Positions 61,229-64,000 of a stretch of DNA of 64,000 nucleotides are shown one piece after another. The stretch comes from VXNE01 sp965206615. GTDB lineage: Bacteria; Pseudomonadota; Gammaproteobacteria; Pseudomonadales; Azotimanducaceae. Numbering within the stretch: position 1 is the first letter of the stretch; each line of letters starts with the position of its first letter. The position numbers and the translations under genes are program-made. Under the pieces are notes generated by a model that was given only the letters and a program-made list of their open reading frames with translations, had not been told where the DNA came from and did no database searches. The stretch spans positions 1 to 64,000 of the forward strand of contig OZ242219.1 of assembly GCA_965206615.1 (NCBI GenBank). Reading direction: 5' to 3'.

Positions 61229-63997
61229 ATGGCCAACGATTCTCCTGAAGACCCACCGGGTGCCGATGCCCGAGCCGGACAGGCGGGGGACCGGGCCAGG
61301 GCGCAACCCCCGGTTGGCGATGCTCCTCCCTGGCTGCTACGCCAGAAGGTCACCGTCCCCGAGCCGGTGGTCGGGTACTTCCATCGCAGCGAGCTGGCCG
61401 CGGACTGCTTGCCCACGAACCGCCGTCTGACCTTGCTGCAGGCGCCCGGCGGATTCGGGAAGACCACGCTGCTCGCCGAGTGCTGCCGGACGCTGGTCCG
61501 ACAGGGCGTGGTCACCGCGTGGCTGTCCGTGGACGAGCAGGACGACCAGGACATGCTCTATACCTATCTTGCGTTCGCCTTCCAGCGTGCGGGTTTGGAC
61601 ATCCCGCATCTGCCGGGGGCGTACGGTGAAGCCGGTGTGGTCGCGCCGCGGACGCGCCAACTGCTCCGGGCGATCGAAGCCCAGGCGCGGCCCGTCGTGC
61701 TTGCGCTCGATGAAGTGGAGCGGCTACCGGGGTCCGCTTCGGTAGCGGTCCTCAACCTGCTTCTCGAGCGGGGTCCCTCCAACCTCCACCTGGCGATCGC
61801 GTGTCGAGAACTGCCGGTCGGACTCCAGGTCGCGACGTCCGTGCTCGAGGGCGAGGCTGCAATCCTGACTGCCGATGATCTGCGCTTTTCGAGATCGGAG
61901 ATCGCGGGCCTTTTCGGAGCCGGCCTGTCGCGGCGCGAACTTGCCGACTTGACGGCCGATTCGGCGGGCTGGCCGATCGCGTTGCGCATTCACCAGAACG
62001 CGCGACAAGGCGGCAGCCGCGCCGGAACGAACCGGGTGACGGACCTGGCCGAGAACTGGGTAGAGTCGCGGCTGTGGCGGGGCATGTCCGAAGAGGAGCG
62101 GGAACTGGTGCTGGACGTTGGCCTCTTCGAGTGGATGGATGCGGAACTGCTGGACGAGGTCCTGGAAGGGCGTGACCTGTGGGCTCGGCTGCACGCCAAG
62201 CCGGCGCTTGCCGGGCTCCTGTTACCGGTTCAGGGTCGAGGAGCGGATGCGCGGCGCCTCCATCCTCTGCTCAGGGACTACTGCATCGGGTGGCGCCGTC
62301 GAGAGACGCCCGAGCGCTTTCAGATGGTTCATCTTCGGATCGCCACGATGCTGGCCGAACGAGGGTCCGTCGTGACCGCGATGCGTCACGCCTCCGATGG
62401 CCGGGATCCGGTGCTGGTCGGCCAGATCCTGCTGGAGGCCGGCGGCGTCCGGGTGGGCCTCAGGGACGGCGTGGCCCGTCTGCGGGCGGCGGACCGTTTC
62501 CTGACGCCCGCGATACTCGAGCAGTACCCGAGGCTGGCGTTTGCGCGCTGTTTCGTGCTGATTACCGCGGGAAAGCTGGAAGAGGCCCGCCGGCTCTACG
62601 AGAGCACGGCGTGGCGCACGCGTGAATTCACGGGCGGTCACCGAGGGTACGGGGATCGGAACTTGTACCTTGAACACGTTCAACTGCTTGGACTCACCGC
62701 CCTGTACGGCTGTGCACTGGTCGGTTCGGACCAGATGGTCGCCGCGGTGGAGCGCCTGGCGATCATCCTGGAGCAACCTGACCTCGATCCCCTGTTCCGA
62801 AGCTCGTTCGAGGTGGGAATGTGCATCGCCCACAGCATGAGGGCGGAGTTCGACGTTGCGCTGGAGCGGGCCGGGCGGGCGCGGGCGGCGGCGCGCGACA
62901 GGTCCACCTATCTGGTGGTGCACATCGACTACCAGGTGGGTCAGATGGCGATGGCCCAGGGACGGGTCCGGAAAGCGGCGGATTGCTATGCCAGGGGGCG
63001 GCGGCTCGCGCAGGCCGGCACTCTGCGCGATCCGGAAGCCACGGGTATCGGCGACGTGCTGATGCGGGAACTCGAACTCGAGCGGGACCGGTTGCCGAGT
63101 CTGCGCGGCCCCGTCCGCATGCCGGCGGCGTTCCACGAGCACGGTACGCCGCTGCAGGTCTACGCGGCGGCGAGCGGTACGGTCGTGGACCTTGCGCTGC
63201 AGCAAGGTGGGACGGATGGCGCCCTGGCCGCGGTCGAGGGGATGCTGGAATACACCAACCGTGCCGGCTTGCCGGCGGCAACCCGATACCTGTCGGCCCT
63301 GCGCGTGTCCACACTTGCGACCGCCGGTCGCGTCGAAGGGGCCGAGCGGGCGTGGCGGCGTGCGGCGCTCCCCGGGGACGCCGATGGATGTCTGGACCTC
63401 GGAACCCTGAGTTGGCGAGAAATGGAGGCCATCGCCTGTGCGCGCCTCCGCCTGCTGCATGCCCGCGAGGACGTCGACGAGGCGCGGCGCTTCGCGACCG
63501 CCCTGGTCTCCGTCTGCCAGAGGCGTGGATTGCGCCGAACCTGGATGCGCTGTCTCGCGAACTCGCTGGCCATGGAGTCCGCCTGCGGCGACGGAGCGGC
63601 TGCCACCCGCCACCTGGTGGAGTTCCTGTGCCTCTTCGAGGAGACGGACTACGCGAGACCTCTCGTCAGGGAAGGTCAGTCAAGCCTCGGACTGCTGGAG
63701 AGCTACCTGGAAACGGAGGATCCGGAACCGGCGACCAGGGCGACGGCCATCACCCTGCTGCAGCATCTGCGGAAGGCTTCCGCGGGCGGGTCCGGGACCC
63801 CCGAACTGAGCGCCCGCGAAGCGCAGATTCTGGAGCGCCTCGAGCATCGGTCCGATAACGAGATCGCGGTCGCGCTTGGCCTGAGCCACGCCGGCGTCCG
63901 CTACCACATCCACAAGATCTTCGCCAAACTGGGTGCCCGTAGCCGGCTGGACGCGGTGCATCGCGCACGTCGCCGGGGACTTCTGCCTGCAGCATGA
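61229..63997 (+). CDS. Large ATP-dependent LuxR-family transcriptional regulator (MalT-like), 922 aa
   Basis: LAL-type regulator. The N-terminal STAND ATPase has Walker A LLQAPGGFGKTTLLAECCR near residue 75 and Walker B VVLALDEVERLP. The middle is a long helical/TPR-like region for inducer or partner binding. The C-terminal LuxR helix-turn-helix is ELSAREAQILERLEHRSDNE and IAVALGLSHAGVRYHIHKIF near 858-915. AAGGAAG precedes the ATG at 61229; the longer frame from 61022 has no ribosome site. The target genes are not in the window. Confidence 0.9.
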   Translation: MANDSPEDPPGADARAGQAGDRARAQPPVGDAPPWLLRQKVTVPEPVVGYFHRSELAADCLPTNRRLTLLQAPGGFGKTTLLAECCRTLVRQGVVTAWLSVDEQDDQDMLYTYLAFAFQRAGLDIPHLPGAYGEAGVVAPRTRQLLRAIEAQARPVVLALDEVERLPGSASVAVLNLLLERGPSNLHLAIACRELPVGLQVATSVLEGEAAILTADDLRFSRSEIAGLFGAGLSRRELADLTADSAGWPIALRIHQNARQGGSRAGTNRVTDLAENWVESRLWRGMSEEERELVLDVGLFEWMDAELLDEVLEGRDLWARLHAKPALAGLLLPVQGRGADARRLHPLLRDYCIGWRRRETPERFQMVHLRIATMLAERGSVVTAMRHASDGRDPVLVGQILLEAGGVRVGLRDGVARLRAADRFLTPAILEQYPRLAFARCFVLITAGKLEEARRLYESTAWRTREFTGGHRGYGDRNLYLEHVQLLGLTALYGCALVGSDQMVAAVERLAIILEQPDLDPLFRSSFEVGMCIAHSMRAEFDVALERAGRARAAARDRSTYLVVHIDYQVGQMAMAQGRVRKAADCYARGRRLAQAGTLRDPEATGIGDVLMRELELERDRLPSLRGPVRMPAAFHEHGTPLQVYAAASGTVVDLALQQGGTDGALAAVEGMLEYTNRAGLPAATRYLSALRVSTLATAGRVEGAERAWRRAALPGDADGCLDLGTLSWREMEAIACARLRLLHAREDVDEARRFATALVSVCQRRGLRRTWMRCLANSLAMESACGDGAAATRHLVEFLCLFEETDYARPLVREGQSSLGLLESYLETEDPEPATRATAITLLQHLRKASAGGSGTPELSAREAQILERLEHRSDNEIAVALGLSHAGVRYHIHKIFAKLGARSRLDAVHRARRRGLLPAA

Positions 63998-64000
63998 CGG

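Overview
The window is GC-rich, tightly packed chromosomal DNA from a Gram-negative bacterium, most likely a gammaproteobacterium outside the well-studied genera. Evidence for this is the order topA, lexA, mscS, hpt, thioinosine phosphorylase, csiV, mfd, gap at 38-56 kb, which from memory resembles the Pseudomonas aeruginosa PA3011-PA3001 neighbourhood. Other support comes from two CTG-N10-CAG SOS boxes at lexA, a CsiV-type envelope protein, PepN, class 2 PyrD and a serine acetyltransferase of the enterobacterial CysE type. No tRNA, rRNA, CRISPR array, complete insertion sequence or prophage was seen.

Layout. 1-5.8 kb: end of a phytanoyl-CoA dioxygenase-like gene, a secreted TPR metallopeptidase, small exported proteins, an amidase and an NTF2-like protein. 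5.8-10.5 kb: a glycan locus (HAD-like protein, FkbM methyltransferase, two GT4 glycosyltransferases, ELM1-like protein, headless methyltransferase remnant). 10.5-15 kb: short-chain dehydrogenase, cysE, nadK, and an XdhC/MocA molybdenum-cofactor pair. 15.0-17.5 kb: a decayed accessory patch with a Panacea-type antitoxin, a frameshifted DUF5615 PIN-like gene and two further broken genes. 17.6-21.2 kb: DUF2797 protein and pepN. 21.2-26.6 kb: a MoxR/DUF58/DUF4381/BatA/BatB operon whose DUF58 member is frameshifted. 26.7-29.2 kb: pyrD and an Amt ammonium transporter. 29.3-34 kb: a five-gene operon with overlapping ends (C39-like peptidase, small membrane protein, GNAT, S9 peptidase, D-Ala-D-Ala ligase). 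34-37.4 kb: uspA, slt, tatD-like. 38.1-49.1 kb: the conserved topA to mfd block. 49.6-54.3 kb: a three-gene 2-oxoacid:NAD(P) oxidoreductase operon. 54.3-59.9 kb: long GAPDH, small conserved genes, a putP remnant, a DUF815 ATPase and a DUF481 protein. 59.9-64 kb: a flavin-binding-fold protein and a large MalT-like LuxR regulator.

How genes work together. Thioinosine phosphorylase would release hypoxanthine that the overlapping hpt gene salvages. LexA is autoregulated by two SOS boxes and sits near the repair-coupling gene mfd. Slt and Ddl act at opposite ends of the peptidoglycan cycle. KorC-A-B would oxidise a 2-oxoacid and pass electrons to NAD(P).

Structure not explained by genes: a 34-bp tandem array of perfect palindromes in front of topA; a two-hairpin repeat of about 120 bp on both sides of lexA; several short palindromic intergenic repeat families; two genes whose only sensible start is CTG inside a CTGA stop/start overlap; and a homopolymer frameshift in the toxin-like gene beside the Panacea antitoxin. 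All calls rest on reading the sequence and on remembered family features. No database search was run.
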